A stretch of 64,000 nt of DNA from Mucilaginibacter_A sp041088075 (lineage in GTDB: Bacteria > Bacteroidota > Bacteroidia > Sphingobacteriales > Sphingobacteriaceae): contig NZ_JBGCVY010000042.1 in the NCBI RefSeq assembly GCF_041088075.1, positions 31,688 through 95,687 on the forward strand, written 5' to 3'. The position numbers and the translations under genes are program-made. The notes under the pieces are model-generated. The model was not told the origin of the DNA. It searched no databases and saw only the letters and a list, made by a program, of their open reading frames with translations. Below, piece by piece: positions 1-8,402 of the stretch. Each line of letters opens with the position of its first letter. The stretch's first letter is position 1.

Positions 1-1
1 C

Positions 2-304
2 CAATATCACGAACCGGCACACGAACTGCCGGAACAAACCAGGACTTTTGCACGTATGATTGCCTCTTTGGGCGAAGAAGCCGAAGCCATCAACTGGTAC
101 GAACAACGCATTTCAGTTGAGAAAGACGAAAGTGCAAAAGCCATCATGCAAAACGCGCAAAAAGAAGAGTTTAAGCATTTTGGGATGGATTTAGAATTTC
201 TGCTCCGGCAAAAACCACTTTGGCGCGAAACCCTTCAGGCAATTTTATTTAAGGAAGGAAGCATTACGGAGCTGGGCGAAAAAGGGGAAAAGGCTGCAGA
301 ATAG
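2..304 (+). CDS. EncFtn-type ferritin-like protein (5' end outside window)
   Basis: The frame is open to the left edge, so only the C-terminal part is present. The visible protein matches encapsulated ferritin (EncFtn): an N-terminal EPAHEL segment, then EEAEAINWYEQR, then EEFKH, the E-x-x-H pair that in EncFtn helps bind iron at the dimer interface, and an ending LFKEGSI like the family's LFTEGPI. EncFtn proteins oxidise ferrous iron and pass it to an encapsulin shell. After LFKEGSI there are only about twelve charged residues, and I see no LGVGSL-like encapsulin targeting peptide. The gene to the right is an unrelated cassette on the other strand, so an encapsulin partner, if any, would lie to the left or elsewhere. 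An internal ATG at 56 is probably not the real start, because homologous sequence continues upstream. Confidence 0.8.
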   Translation, partial: QYHEPAHELPEQTRTFARMIASLGEEAEAINWYEQRISVEKDESAKAIMQNAQKEEFKHFGMDLEFLLRQKPLWRETLQAILFKEGSITELGEKGEKAAE

Positions 305-610
305 TTATTTTGGTTGGAGTTTTTTTTTGGTTGGGAAGTACAAATTTCAATTAGCAGGCACTGATTGGGCGATAACTGCTATAACTCGTTAGACAGCCGT
401 TTCTGGGGTTTAATACTTGGAGACCACATAGTCGGCAAAGCTTTATTTATGTGAATGAGCTAGGAATGTTTCTCTATTGATGGTTCTTTTATGCACAAAA
501 TTTGTTGGAGCCGGTTGTTTACGGGGGATTGAGTAGCATTAGTTTTTAAATTGAAAGTTAAAAACTGGCTTTGTTGATTTTAATAGTAATTAGAGCAATA
601 TTTGCAGATA
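305..610. other. AT-rich gap with no gene seen
   Basis: This gap separates the ferritin-like gene from the 3' end of the convergent restriction-modification cassette. It is AT-rich with T runs near 320. I find no open frame, tRNA, clear terminator hairpin or copy of the dispersed TAAAAGAAGCAT word. It probably contains one border of the transferred cassette. Confidence 0.5.
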
Positions 611-2506
611 TCAAGTATTATTAAGCTTTTCGTATCTATCAATAAACTCTTTATGATAGTTTCGGGCATCTGTAAGTAATTGATTAAAGGTTTTTACATA
701 TACTTTATCAATTCTCTGCATACTATCAATTTCATCCTTAGTTTTTCTATCATCAAAATCAATTTTGCCTCCTACAACATAAGCTATTACTCTGTTAGGA
801 GAATAAACATTACTTTCGAGATGATCCTCAATAAAACTTCTATAGTCTTTAGCCTGATCAATATCTTTTTTTGTAATTAAATGTAAAGGTCTTTTAATTT
901 CTATTATAAATCGATGGTTTGAGACAGAAGTGCATAGAAAATCTATACGTCGGTTTTTTTCCTCCAAATTTGTTTCAGGGTAATTTTCTTGCAAAATCTT
1001 GGCATATTGTAATTCATGTCTGAACATATTTATACGCGGATCAAGAATCCATGGAAATTTTTCAAAAAATGGATGTATTTGTTGTACCTCTTTTGCATTT
1101 TCTGTTATAAGTTTTTCAAATGTTTTTATGGTTTCTATTCTGCCTAAAGATAATTTATACATCTCTCGGGCCTCAATTAATTCCCATTCTTTAAATAAAG
1201 TTAAAATTCTTTCTGTAGATAGGTTTTCTACTTCATGAATTTCGTTAGCTATATCTTTAAATGATTGGAATTGAAAAGAGTCTTGAACAAATTTTACAAG
1301 TTCACTTGCCTTTGAAGTTTCTATGCCTTCACTCCCTATAATTGAATGTACAATTTTCTTAGCTAGTTTTTTTTCATGTGCTGGTAATTTGTTTGTCCAA
1401 TCTTCAATAGAAATACCTGTGTCCTCTAAAAATTTATTTACTTTGTTTTCTTCTTTTAGTTTCTTTGTCTCGTTAAAAATGCCTTGTATTGTTTTAGTTA
1501 AATAAGCTCTTAAATCACGAGTTTCTGTTGTTTCCCAGTTTAGCGAACGTCTATTTGTAGATATAACGTCTTCATTAAAAAGATCAATAAAATCAACATT
1601 TAACCAACCTGTTATATAAGAATAACCGTGGCTTGTAGCTTTTATATCATAAAACTCATATTCGTTCACAAGCTTGTTCCTTGAAAATAATGATACTCCA
1701 CGCATTTTAGAAGGTACAGTTTCCTCTGTAAGAACTATTTTCCCTGTAATAAGATCTTCACAATAGTAATCTTTTGGATATCTATCTATATGTAAAGGAA
1801 AATTCCAAGTATGAATAGGGTTTAAATTTTTATATCTTAATTCATTTTTAACTTCTATTTTATTTGATTCTATATTATGATAAACTAAAACATTAAAATC
1901 AGTCTCATCAAATACTTGAAAGCTTTTTGCTAATGTGTAAGCAATGTCATCTGGACTAAAAGAAGTTTTTCTATTTATATTATAAAGTGTAATTAATGTA
2001 CCTTCTTCATCTGTTGTATTTTCATTCAATGTTACAATTTCCGGTTTGTAATTCTCATCGAAATCTTCTGTGTTTTTCAAAACAGACCAATCCAAGATAA
2101 ACGTGTTTTTAATACTTGCGCTTACTGTCTCAACCTGTATTTTACTTGAAATGCCGAAAAAAGATAGTTTACCAATACCTTTTTTACCTATAACTAATCT
2201 TTTTTTATTTTTACTGTATTGCGAATGTGTGTCCTTTCTTCGATTTCTGCCTATTCTTAAAAATTGACTATTAATTTCTTCAAATGACATCCCATGTCCA
2301 TCGTCCTTTATTTTTATTGACTTATTTTCATCATTGTCAAAAAGCCATATTTCAACATTTTTAGCTTCTGCATCATAAGAGTTTGAAACGATCTCTGCAA
2401 TTACAGGAGGTAATGTTGAATACATTTTAACTCCCAAATGTTCAATTGTATTAGGGTCAAATCTCATTACTAATTCGTCAGAACAAGATTTTTTTTCTTC
2501 CGTCAT
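611..2506 (-). CDS. MORC-like GHKL ATPase with C-terminal PD-(D/E)XK nuclease domain
   Basis: This 631-residue protein starts with a GHKL (HSP90/MutL/MORC-type) ATPase. The N box has E38, N42 and D45 (EIVSNSYDA), the second motif is DDGHGM (68-73), and the glycine lid is GKKGIGK (107-113). The middle is helical and charged. The last ~115 residues look like a PD-(D/E)XK nuclease of the kind seen in Shedu/DUF4263 proteins, with D522 (RRIDF), E536 and K538 (IIEIK) and a following Q-K-x-Y helix. The gene shares one base with the methyltransferase stop (TAATG), so the two are translationally coupled. Iyer, Abhiman and Aravind (2008) described prokaryotic MORC/MutL-like ATPases in restriction-modification operons, and this fits that pattern. 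I infer that it is the ATP-dependent restriction or effector part of the cassette. Codon use is AT-rich compared with downstream genes. Confidence 0.8.
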   Translation of the reverse strand: MTEEKKSCSDELVMRFDPNTIEHLGVKMYSTLPPVIAEIVSNSYDAEAKNVEIWLFDNDENKSIKIKDDGHGMSFEEINSQFLRIGRNRRKDTHSQYSKNKKRLVIGKKGIGKLSFFGISSKIQVETVSASIKNTFILDWSVLKNTEDFDENYKPEIVTLNENTTDEEGTLITLYNINRKTSFSPDDIAYTLAKSFQVFDETDFNVLVYHNIESNKIEVKNELRYKNLNPIHTWNFPLHIDRYPKDYYCEDLITGKIVLTEETVPSKMRGVSLFSRNKLVNEYEFYDIKATSHGYSYITGWLNVDFIDLFNEDVISTNRRSLNWETTETRDLRAYLTKTIQGIFNETKKLKEENKVNKFLEDTGISIEDWTNKLPAHEKKLAKKIVHSIIGSEGIETSKASELVKFVQDSFQFQSFKDIANEIHEVENLSTERILTLFKEWELIEAREMYKLSLGRIETIKTFEKLITENAKEVQQIHPFFEKFPWILDPRINMFRHELQYAKILQENYPETNLEEKNRRIDFLCTSVSNHRFIIEIKRPLHLITKKDIDQAKDYRSFIEDHLESNVYSPNRVIAYVVGGKIDFDDRKTKDEIDSMQRIDKVYVKTFNQLLTDARNYHKEFIDRYEKLNNT

Positions 2507-3570
2507 TATAAGCTTTTTTGAAATTTTATAAATACTTCTGCTATTTTTTCGGATAAACAGGGGGGAACTGCATTTCCAATCATTTTGGCAATATTAACCA
2601 GTGAAGAAGCGTGAAAATTATAATTGATCGGAAATGATTGCAACGTTGCACCTTCTCTTAAAGAAATAGCCCGATCTTGTTCCGGATGTCCGTACCTACC
2701 ATTGGATAAACTATTAAACTTTGTTGTAATTGTTGGTGCAACACCATTCCAAGACATTCTACCATAAACATCAGTATGGCCGCGATGATTTTTATGACAA
2801 TCTAAATGAAGTTCTTCACTCCAGTCTTTTCTTGATCCGCCATCTTTAATTGTACTCTTTATTCTTTTTAGATTAATTTCTGTTAATCTGGCCGAAGTAT
2901 GAATAAATGCAGTACGATCTTTATGGCCGGCAGAGATTTCGTTAAAAACTGCATAATCACCAATAGCATCTTTTACAGTTTTTTCTACAATCTTGTTTTC
3001 TATAGGAAAAGTTATTTCTTTGTTTACCCTGCTTGCAATCATTACATATCTTCTTCTGTTTTGAGGAACTCCGTAATATTTTGCATTAACTACTTTATCC
3101 TGGTAAGTGTAATTGTTGTCTTTTAAAAAAATCTTAAAATTACTTAAAGGACTTCCTTGTTTTGTTTCTAAACCCGGTACATTCTCAATCATGATGTACC
3201 CTGGTTTATAATAATTGATAAACAACTGAAAATCTTCTAATAGAAGTCTTGTTGTTGTAGATTTGGTTTTATCCGTGTTAATATTACTGTAATATTGACA
3301 CGGGCTACATCCAACAAAAATTAAGTTGTCATCATTAATGCTGATGTTAAGTTTATCAGAAAGATAATTCAAAGAAAGGTTTGAAACATCTGCACATAAA
3401 AATTGAGAACCGGGATTATTTTCTTCATAAGTTTTTTTACAAGCAACATCAATATCAACTCCTGCTAAAACTTGAATACCTGCTTGTCTAAAACCGCATG
3501 TTACGCCACCTGCACCGCAGAAAAAATCTACTGCTTTTAATGGTTCAATATGTGATTTTTTTTCGACCAC
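2506..3570 (-). CDS. dcm: DNA (cytosine-5-)-methyltransferase
   Basis: The protein transfers a methyl group from AdoMet to C5 of cytosine in a specific DNA site. All core motifs are visible in 354 residues: motif I FFCGAGG (16-22), motif IV GCSPCQ with catalytic C91, motif VI ENV (129-131), motif VIII GVPQNRRR (167-174), a target-recognition region at about 210-290, and motif X IGNAVPP (331-337). After PCQ it has YYS instead of the usual xFS, which is a mild variant. It lies between the Vsr gene and the MORC-like ATPase, all on the minus strand. Either it protects host DNA from the cassette's nuclease or it is an orphan Dcm with an attached Vsr. The recognition site cannot be read from the sequence. 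Confidence 0.93.
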   Translation of the reverse strand: MVEKKSHIEPLKAVDFFCGAGGVTCGFRQAGIQVLAGVDIDVACKKTYEENNPGSQFLCADVSNLSLNYLSDKLNISINDDNLIFVGCSPCQYYSNINTDKTKSTTTRLLLEDFQLFINYYKPGYIMIENVPGLETKQGSPLSNFKIFLKDNNYTYQDKVVNAKYYGVPQNRRRYVMIASRVNKEITFPIENKIVEKTVKDAIGDYAVFNEISAGHKDRTAFIHTSARLTEINLKRIKSTIKDGGSRKDWSEELHLDCHKNHRGHTDVYGRMSWNGVAPTITTKFNSLSNGRYGHPEQDRAISLREGATLQSFPINYNFHASSLVNIAKMIGNAVPPCLSEKIAEVFIKFQKSL

Positions 3571-3629
3571 GTCTTTTATTGTTATTATAAGATTATTATT
3601 GTGTAAAAATATAAAATAGTAGATAGAAT

Positions 3630-4055
3630 TTACGGATGCTTAGGAATAATGTTTATTAATAGTTTGTTTAAAGTTTTTTCGAAAACATTGCTTTTAAGCT
3701 CACATTCCCAGATTTTAATAACTTTCCATCCTAAATTAGAAAGTATTGTTTCGGCTTTCTGATCATTCTCTCCATTTTTACCAATTTTATCAGTCCACCA
3801 TTCTGTTCTGGTTTTAGGTAAAGATGCTTTCTTACAGTTTTCATGTCCATGCCAAAAACAACCATGGATAAAAATAACAGTTTTATATTTAGGTAAAACA
3901 ATATCAGGTTTGCCGGGAAGGTTTTTGACGTGCAAACGATAGCGAAACCCATTTTTGTGAAGAAATTTTCTCACAAGCATTTCAGGCTTAGTATCCTTAC
4001 TTTTTACGCGAGACATGTTATAACTTCTGATTTCTTTAGAATGTATATCTGCCAT
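3630..4055 (-). CDS. vsr: Very short patch repair endonuclease (Vsr)
   Basis: Vsr nicks DNA next to T:G mismatches that arise when 5-methylcytosine deaminates, and so repairs the mutations caused by the neighbouring methylase. The 141-residue length is typical. Residues known to be catalytic in E. coli Vsr occur here at the same numbers: E25 (KPEM), D51 (PGKPD), H64 and H69 (IHGCFWHGH). The ending WECEL is also conserved. It is the first gene of the minus-strand cassette, 59 bp upstream of the methyltransferase. The chosen start gives MADIHSKEIRSYNMSRVKSKDT, as in homologues. Confidence 0.95.
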   Translation of the reverse strand: MADIHSKEIRSYNMSRVKSKDTKPEMLVRKFLHKNGFRYRLHVKNLPGKPDIVLPKYKTVIFIHGCFWHGHENCKKASLPKTRTEWWTDKIGKNGENDQKAETILSNLGWKVIKIWECELKSNVFEKTLNKLLINIIPKHP

Positions 4056-4113
4056 AACTTATTTCACACTAAATCAATCTCACATTACTGTTTTTAATTA
4101 ACTAAAAATAGTA

Positions 4114-5190
4114 TCAGTGCAATTGCGAAACACCCAACTTCTCCGCCAACTCATTCAAATCCTTAACCACAGCATCCACCAAAGGAATACCATTTACTTT
4201 TCGGTTCAGTTCGGCTTCCAGTTCCGGTTCGCCGGGGATAATGACTTTTTGATTGGGCAATACTGTTTTTGCCGACTTAAAACGTGCAATCCAATTATCC
4301 AAATGGTGTTTAAATTCCTCAACCGGCCGGAAACCATCTACACGCATCGCGCCTAAAAAATGGCCGATGCCGGTTCCGACAGGATTTGGGTCTGGTTCGA
4401 GATAAGCCACAAAAGGCGGAACCCAAGGCCCGTAATTGGCGCCCGAAAGTACGGCAGAAAGTATATCAACCGTGGCACTCAAACCAAAACCTTTGTGGCT
4501 GCCGTGCTCGCGGTCGCTGCCCAAAGGCAACAAAGAACCGCCGGATTTTAAAGCGTGCGGATCAGTTGTAAAATCGCCGTTTTCATCCTGAATCCAGCCT
4601 TCCGGAACAGGTTTTCCGGCTCGTTGCGCAATTTCTAACTTGCCGTTTGCTGCAGCAGAAGTGGCCATATCTACAACTAAAGGCGGGTATTTCCTTGCGG
4701 GAAAAGCATAGCACATGGGATTGGTTCCCAACATGCGTTCGTTGGAAAAAGTTGGCGCAACCAGCGGACTTGCATTCGTCATGGCAAAACCAATCATGTC
4801 TTTTTCAACCGCCATCAAAGCATGGTAACCGGCAATACCGAAATGGTTGGAGTTACGCACCGAAACCCAGCCCGAACCATATTTTTCGGCCTTTGCTATC
4901 GCAACCTGCATGGCAAAAGGCGCAACCACCAAACCCAATCCGGCATCGCCATCCACGGTTGCGGTAGTTGGCGTTTCGTGTACGATACGGATATTTGGTT
5001 TTGGATTGATCCGGTTTTTCTCCCACAAACGCACATAACCGCTTAGCCGCGCCACACCGTGCGAATCAATTCCGCGAAGATCAGCTTTTACCAAAACATC
5101 AGCAGCCAATTGCGCGTGTTGCTGGCTGCAACCCATTTTCAGGAAAATATTTTCGGTGAAAGTTCGTAGCGATGCTTCTTTTATCAACAT
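4114..5190 (-). CDS. Ldh-family (malate/L-lactate-type) NAD(P)-dependent oxidoreductase
   Basis: This is a 358-residue member of the Ldh_2 family (COG2055), which reduces 2-oxo acids with NAD(P)H in a fold unrelated to classical lactate dehydrogenase. The active-site signatures IDSHG (41-45, H44) and NSNHFG (113-118, H116) are both present, as is the GSHKGFG loop near the C-terminus. The substrate (malate, lactate, ureidoglycolate or sulfolactate type) cannot be decided. The start lies inside a copy of the dispersed word: the ATG at 5190-5188 begins MLIKEAS, encoded by GATAAAAGAAGCATC. The rest of the N-terminus aligns with family members, so the repeat has supplied the start. It stands alone, with the restriction cassette downstream. 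Confidence 0.85.
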   Translation of the reverse strand: MLIKEASLRTFTENIFLKMGCSQQHAQLAADVLVKADLRGIDSHGVARLSGYVRLWEKNRINPKPNIRIVHETPTTATVDGDAGLGLVVAPFAMQVAIAKAEKYGSGWVSVRNSNHFGIAGYHALMAVEKDMIGFAMTNASPLVAPTFSNERMLGTNPMCYAFPARKYPPLVVDMATSAAANGKLEIAQRAGKPVPEGWIQDENGDFTTDPHALKSGGSLLPLGSDREHGSHKGFGLSATVDILSAVLSGANYGPWVPPFVAYLEPDPNPVGTGIGHFLGAMRVDGFRPVEEFKHHLDNWIARFKSAKTVLPNQKVIIPGEPELEAELNRKVNGIPLVDAVVKDLNELAEKLGVSQLH

Positions 5191-5200
5191 AAAATTGGTG
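5171..5200 (-). repeat. Dispersed ATGCTTCTTTTA word overlapping a start codon
   Basis: On the plus strand it reads GATGCTTCTTTTATC, then AACA and TAAAATTGGTG. On the minus strand the ATTTTATG part supplies the ATG of the Ldh-family gene, and the core encodes IKEAS. Confidence 0.85.
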
Positions 5201-5276
5201 TTAAGTTTTGTGCTTTGAAGTTCTGCGTTCTGTCATCCCAACGATAGGAGGGATCTTCTTTGAAACGAATATTTCC

Positions 5277-5303
5277 AATGCTTCTTTTATCGCCTAAAAA
5301 TTG
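5277..5303 (+). repeat. Dispersed ATGCTTCTTTTA word, full form
   Basis: AATGCTTCTTTTATC, then GCC, then TAAAAATTG. It is preceded from about 5232 by GTCATCCC...GGGATCTTC, a degenerate piece of the hairpin unit seen in the 20.1-20.8 kb array. Confidence 0.85.
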
Positions 5304-5366
5304 TTTTGTTGAAAGAAGATTTCTCTTTGCGGTCAAAATAACAAAAGCGTATAAATGACTGGATTG

Positions 5367-6962
5367 TTATTCCGTTAAAATTGTAAACTGAAAATCCAGC
5401 GGTTTAAAATGTTCAACCAACTGCTCAATAAATTCCGAACCTTGTTTCACATAAAACAAACCAAAGTTTTCATTGCGTTCCTGCAAACTTCCACCGGGAA
5501 ACAATTCGTTTTTAACCTGATCAATTTGGTTTAAACGCGTTTCGTAATTGCGTTTTTCGGCTTTGATCAACTTTTTTTCGAGGTTAAAAACAGCATGTTC
5601 CAAACGTTTTTTTATGGCTTCGGTGGAAGGGCCTAAAGTTGGGTCAATCTTGGAATTTTGTGTTTTCATGCGGTCGAAAACCTGGCCCAGTTCCTGCCAT
5701 TCCTGTTTCAATTGTAACTGGTTTTGACTGTTAGCTTTGATCCAATTTGTTTTTAAACTGTTTGTATCTTGAAAGAAATCAGTCAAAGTTAAACCCATTT
5801 TTTCAGTTTTTTCGGCTGCTCTTTTGCTCACCATTAAACCGGAATTTCGCAAGATGAGAATTGGAAAATCTACACCGTAAAAATCAAAATTGGATTTCAG
5901 TTCCAACCAGTAAACAATTTCTGCACCACCGCCAATGTAAGCGATGTTTGGCAAAATCACTTCCTGGTACAACGGCCGCATCACTACATTCGGACTAAAC
6001 CTTTCCGGATAATTTGCGATTTCTGCTTTCAGTTCTTCTTCGGAAAATTCAATTTCCGTATTTAAAACTTTGTATTGATTGTCTTCAAAAACGATCCGTT
6101 CGCGTACTTCTTTTACCAGGTAAAAAAAGTTAATTTCTCGCGGGTTCACCTGGACGTGAACGCCAAGTTCCTGTAGCTTTTTATTGGTTTCGGAGATGTT
6201 TTTAAAGCTGTTTTGGTTGATAATATCTTGTTCGATTATCGGCGCAAATTCTTTTTTCAAACTTGCATCGTCCGCATCAACAATTACTAAACCAAACTTG
6301 CTGAATAAAGCATTTACCAAATAACGCGTTGCATCGGCCAGGTTTTCGTAGTTGGTGTAAGCTGTTTCTACGATTTTAGCCAGTTCATCGGCGTAACCTT
6401 CAATCCCCAAAACGCCTTTGTATTGGTTCAAAGCCTGACGGATTCCTTTCGTCGAAACCCTTCCGGTTGCACCCGAAACATCTTCGTTCCAGGCAATTTT
6501 TTTACTGGCAATTTGCGTGTGGTTGATCTCCGCAAAATCGTGGTCTTCGGAAGCCATCCAATAAACCGGCACAAAATTTTTATCGGGAAATTCGGCTTTT
6601 AAATCTTTAGCGAGATTAATGGCCGTAACAATTTTGAAAATAAAGTAAAGCGGGCCGGTAAAAATATTCAATTGGTGGCCGGTGGTAACGGTAAACGTAT
6701 TTTCCTGGTTCAGCAAATCCAGGTTCGTCCGCGTTAAATCGGATACTTCTTTTACCGGCAATTTTTCGTATTGTGAATTTAAAACTTCTGTTAAGATGCT
6801 TCTTTTACCGGTGTTTTTTTTGTGTTGAAGCAGTTGCCGGAAGCCCTCCAAATCTGGCCGGAAACTGTAAAAAGGCTGTAACGCAATATCGTTTTCTAAG
6901 TAGCTGACAACGGTTGGGGAGAAGCTGCCGGTTGCTTTGTACTCGATATAACTTGCCTTCAT
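5367..6962 (-). CDS. bshC: Bacillithiol biosynthesis cysteine-adding enzyme BshC
   Basis: BshC attaches cysteine to glucosaminyl-malate in the last step of bacillithiol synthesis, the low-molecular-weight thiol used by Firmicutes and many Bacteroidota. The 531-residue length is normal. Conserved family blocks are TTGHQLNIFTGPLY (about 93-106) and YWMASEDHDFAEI (about 135-147), followed by a C-terminal coiled-coil region (EKKLIKAEKRNYETRL). The start codon overlaps the rimO stop by four bases (ATGA), so the two genes are probably co-transcribed. A copy of the dispersed word lies in frame at about 6795-6808 and encodes GKRSI (52-56), outside the conserved blocks. BshA and BshB are not in the window. 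Confidence 0.93.
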   Translation of the reverse strand: MKASYIEYKATGSFSPTVVSYLENDIALQPFYSFRPDLEGFRQLLQHKKNTGKRSILTEVLNSQYEKLPVKEVSDLTRTNLDLLNQENTFTVTTGHQLNIFTGPLYFIFKIVTAINLAKDLKAEFPDKNFVPVYWMASEDHDFAEINHTQIASKKIAWNEDVSGATGRVSTKGIRQALNQYKGVLGIEGYADELAKIVETAYTNYENLADATRYLVNALFSKFGLVIVDADDASLKKEFAPIIEQDIINQNSFKNISETNKKLQELGVHVQVNPREINFFYLVKEVRERIVFEDNQYKVLNTEIEFSEEELKAEIANYPERFSPNVVMRPLYQEVILPNIAYIGGGAEIVYWLELKSNFDFYGVDFPILILRNSGLMVSKRAAEKTEKMGLTLTDFFQDTNSLKTNWIKANSQNQLQLKQEWQELGQVFDRMKTQNSKIDPTLGPSTEAIKKRLEHAVFNLEKKLIKAEKRNYETRLNQIDQVKNELFPGGSLQERNENFGLFYVKQGSEFIEQLVEHFKPLDFQFTILTE

Positions 6963-8326
6963 GAATGTACAGCTAACGCTTCGGCAAGGCTTGCGGTTTG
7001 TTTAGGCTGAACAATTTTTCCATACAAATCGAAATCTTCGGCCGCATCTATTTTGACGTTTACAAAACTTCCTGGAACGGCATATTGTTCGCGCGCATCA
7101 ACCAAAACTTCGTTGTCCACTTCCGGCGAATCAAATTCTGTCCGTCCCACTAAAAAATCGCCTTCAATTTTATCAATTAAAACTTTAAACGTTTCTCCTA
7201 TTTTCTGGTAGTTTTTTTCGTGCGAAATTAATTGCTGCACTTCCATAATCGCTTCTGATCGTTCCTGTTTTACTGCTTCCAGAACATCATCCACTAAATC
7301 ATAAGCATGTGTTTTTTCTTCGTGAGAATAAGTAAAACAGCCCAAACGGTCGAATTTCGTATCCATCACCCATTGCTGCATTTCTTCAAAATCCTGCTGC
7401 GTTTCGCCGGGATAACCGGTAATTAAGGTAGTACGCAATGCAATTTCCGGAACTTTATCACGAATTTGATTGACCAGATCAATTGTTTTTTGCTTCGTGA
7501 TACCGCGGCGCATTGACCGAAGCATGTTATCAGAAATATGTTGCAAGGGCATATCCAGATACTTGCAAATGTTGCTGCGCTCGTTCATCACATCCAAAAC
7601 TTCCATCGGGAAACCGGAAGGATAAGCATACTGCAAACGGATCCACTCGATGCCTTCCACGTCAGAAATTCTTCTTAAAAGTTCGTCTAAATTACGCTTT
7701 CCATACAAATCCAAACCGTAATAAGTCAAGTCTTGCGCAATCATGATCAGTTCTTTCGTTCCACTGGCAGCCAGTTTTTTTGCTTGTAAAACAAGCTCGT
7801 CTATCGGCGTAGAAACGTGTTTGCCGCGCATCAACGGAATGGCACAAAAGGAGCAGGGACGGTTGCAGCCTTCGGCAATTTTGAAATACGCAAAGTGCGA
7901 AGGCGTGGTCAATAAACGTTCGCCCAACAATTCATGCTTGTAATCTGCGCCAATGTTTTGCAGCAATTCGTGCAAATTATTGGTGCCAAAAAAAGCATCC
8001 ACGTTGGTAATTTCAGCTTCCAGTTCGGGTTTGTAGCGTTCAGAAAGGCAACCGGTTACAATTACTTTTCCAACTTTGCCTTGTTCTTTCAGTTTGCTGT
8101 ATTGCAGAATGGTATCAATGGATTCCTGCTTGGCATTGTCAATAAAACCGCAAGTATTGATGACGACAATATCATTGCGGCCAACTTTTTCACTTTCGTG
8201 CACCACGTCAAAAGCATTTCCTTTAAGTTGACCCATCAATATTTCAGAGTCATATATATTTTTGGAACAACCTAACGTGATAACGTTTATGCGTGGTTTA
8301 GTTGATTTTATTTGTTTGGATTTCAC
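6959..8326 (-). CDS. rimO: Ribosomal protein uS12 methylthiotransferase RimO
   Basis: RimO is a radical-SAM enzyme that adds a methylthio group to the conserved aspartate of ribosomal protein uS12. The N-terminal cluster ligands are C20 (LGCSKN), C59 (NTCG) and C93 (TGCLSE). The radical-SAM cluster ligands are C154, C158 and C161 (CNRPCSFC). A TRAM domain fills the last ~65 residues. LGCSKNxYDSE separates it from MiaB. The only reasonable start is a GTG at 8326, which lies inside the left inverted repeat of the GxxExxY unit, so that insertion appears to have replaced the original leader. It is followed by bshC with an ATGA overlap. In many Bacteroidota ftsY and rimO are adjacent, but here they are separated by the inserted unit. 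Confidence 0.93.
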   Translation of the reverse strand: MKSKQIKSTKPRINVITLGCSKNIYDSEILMGQLKGNAFDVVHESEKVGRNDIVVINTCGFIDNAKQESIDTILQYSKLKEQGKVGKVIVTGCLSERYKPELEAEITNVDAFFGTNNLHELLQNIGADYKHELLGERLLTTPSHFAYFKIAEGCNRPCSFCAIPLMRGKHVSTPIDELVLQAKKLAASGTKELIMIAQDLTYYGLDLYGKRNLDELLRRISDVEGIEWIRLQYAYPSGFPMEVLDVMNERSNICKYLDMPLQHISDNMLRSMRRGITKQKTIDLVNQIRDKVPEIALRTTLITGYPGETQQDFEEMQQWVMDTKFDRLGCFTYSHEEKTHAYDLVDDVLEAVKQERSEAIMEVQQLISHEKNYQKIGETFKVLIDKIEGDFLVGRTEFDSPEVDNEVLVDAREQYAVPGSFVNVKIDAAEDFDLYGKIVQPKQTASLAEALAVHS

Positions 8327-8370
8327 TGATTTTAATATGATTTCACCGATTTTTATAGATGATTACACTG
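8318..8370 (+). repeat. Left ~52-bp inverted repeat of the GxxExxY unit
   Basis: It begins GGATTTCAC-T-GATT and includes GATTTTTAT-A-GATGATT. It pairs with the reverse complement of 8791-8842 with roughly a dozen differences, mostly in one seven-base stretch. A further partial copy of the GATTTCA-CGATT phrase follows up to about 8394. It overlaps the rimO start. Confidence 0.75.
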
Positions 8371-8402
8371 ATTGTAATATGATTTCATCGATTTAGCTCG
8401 TT

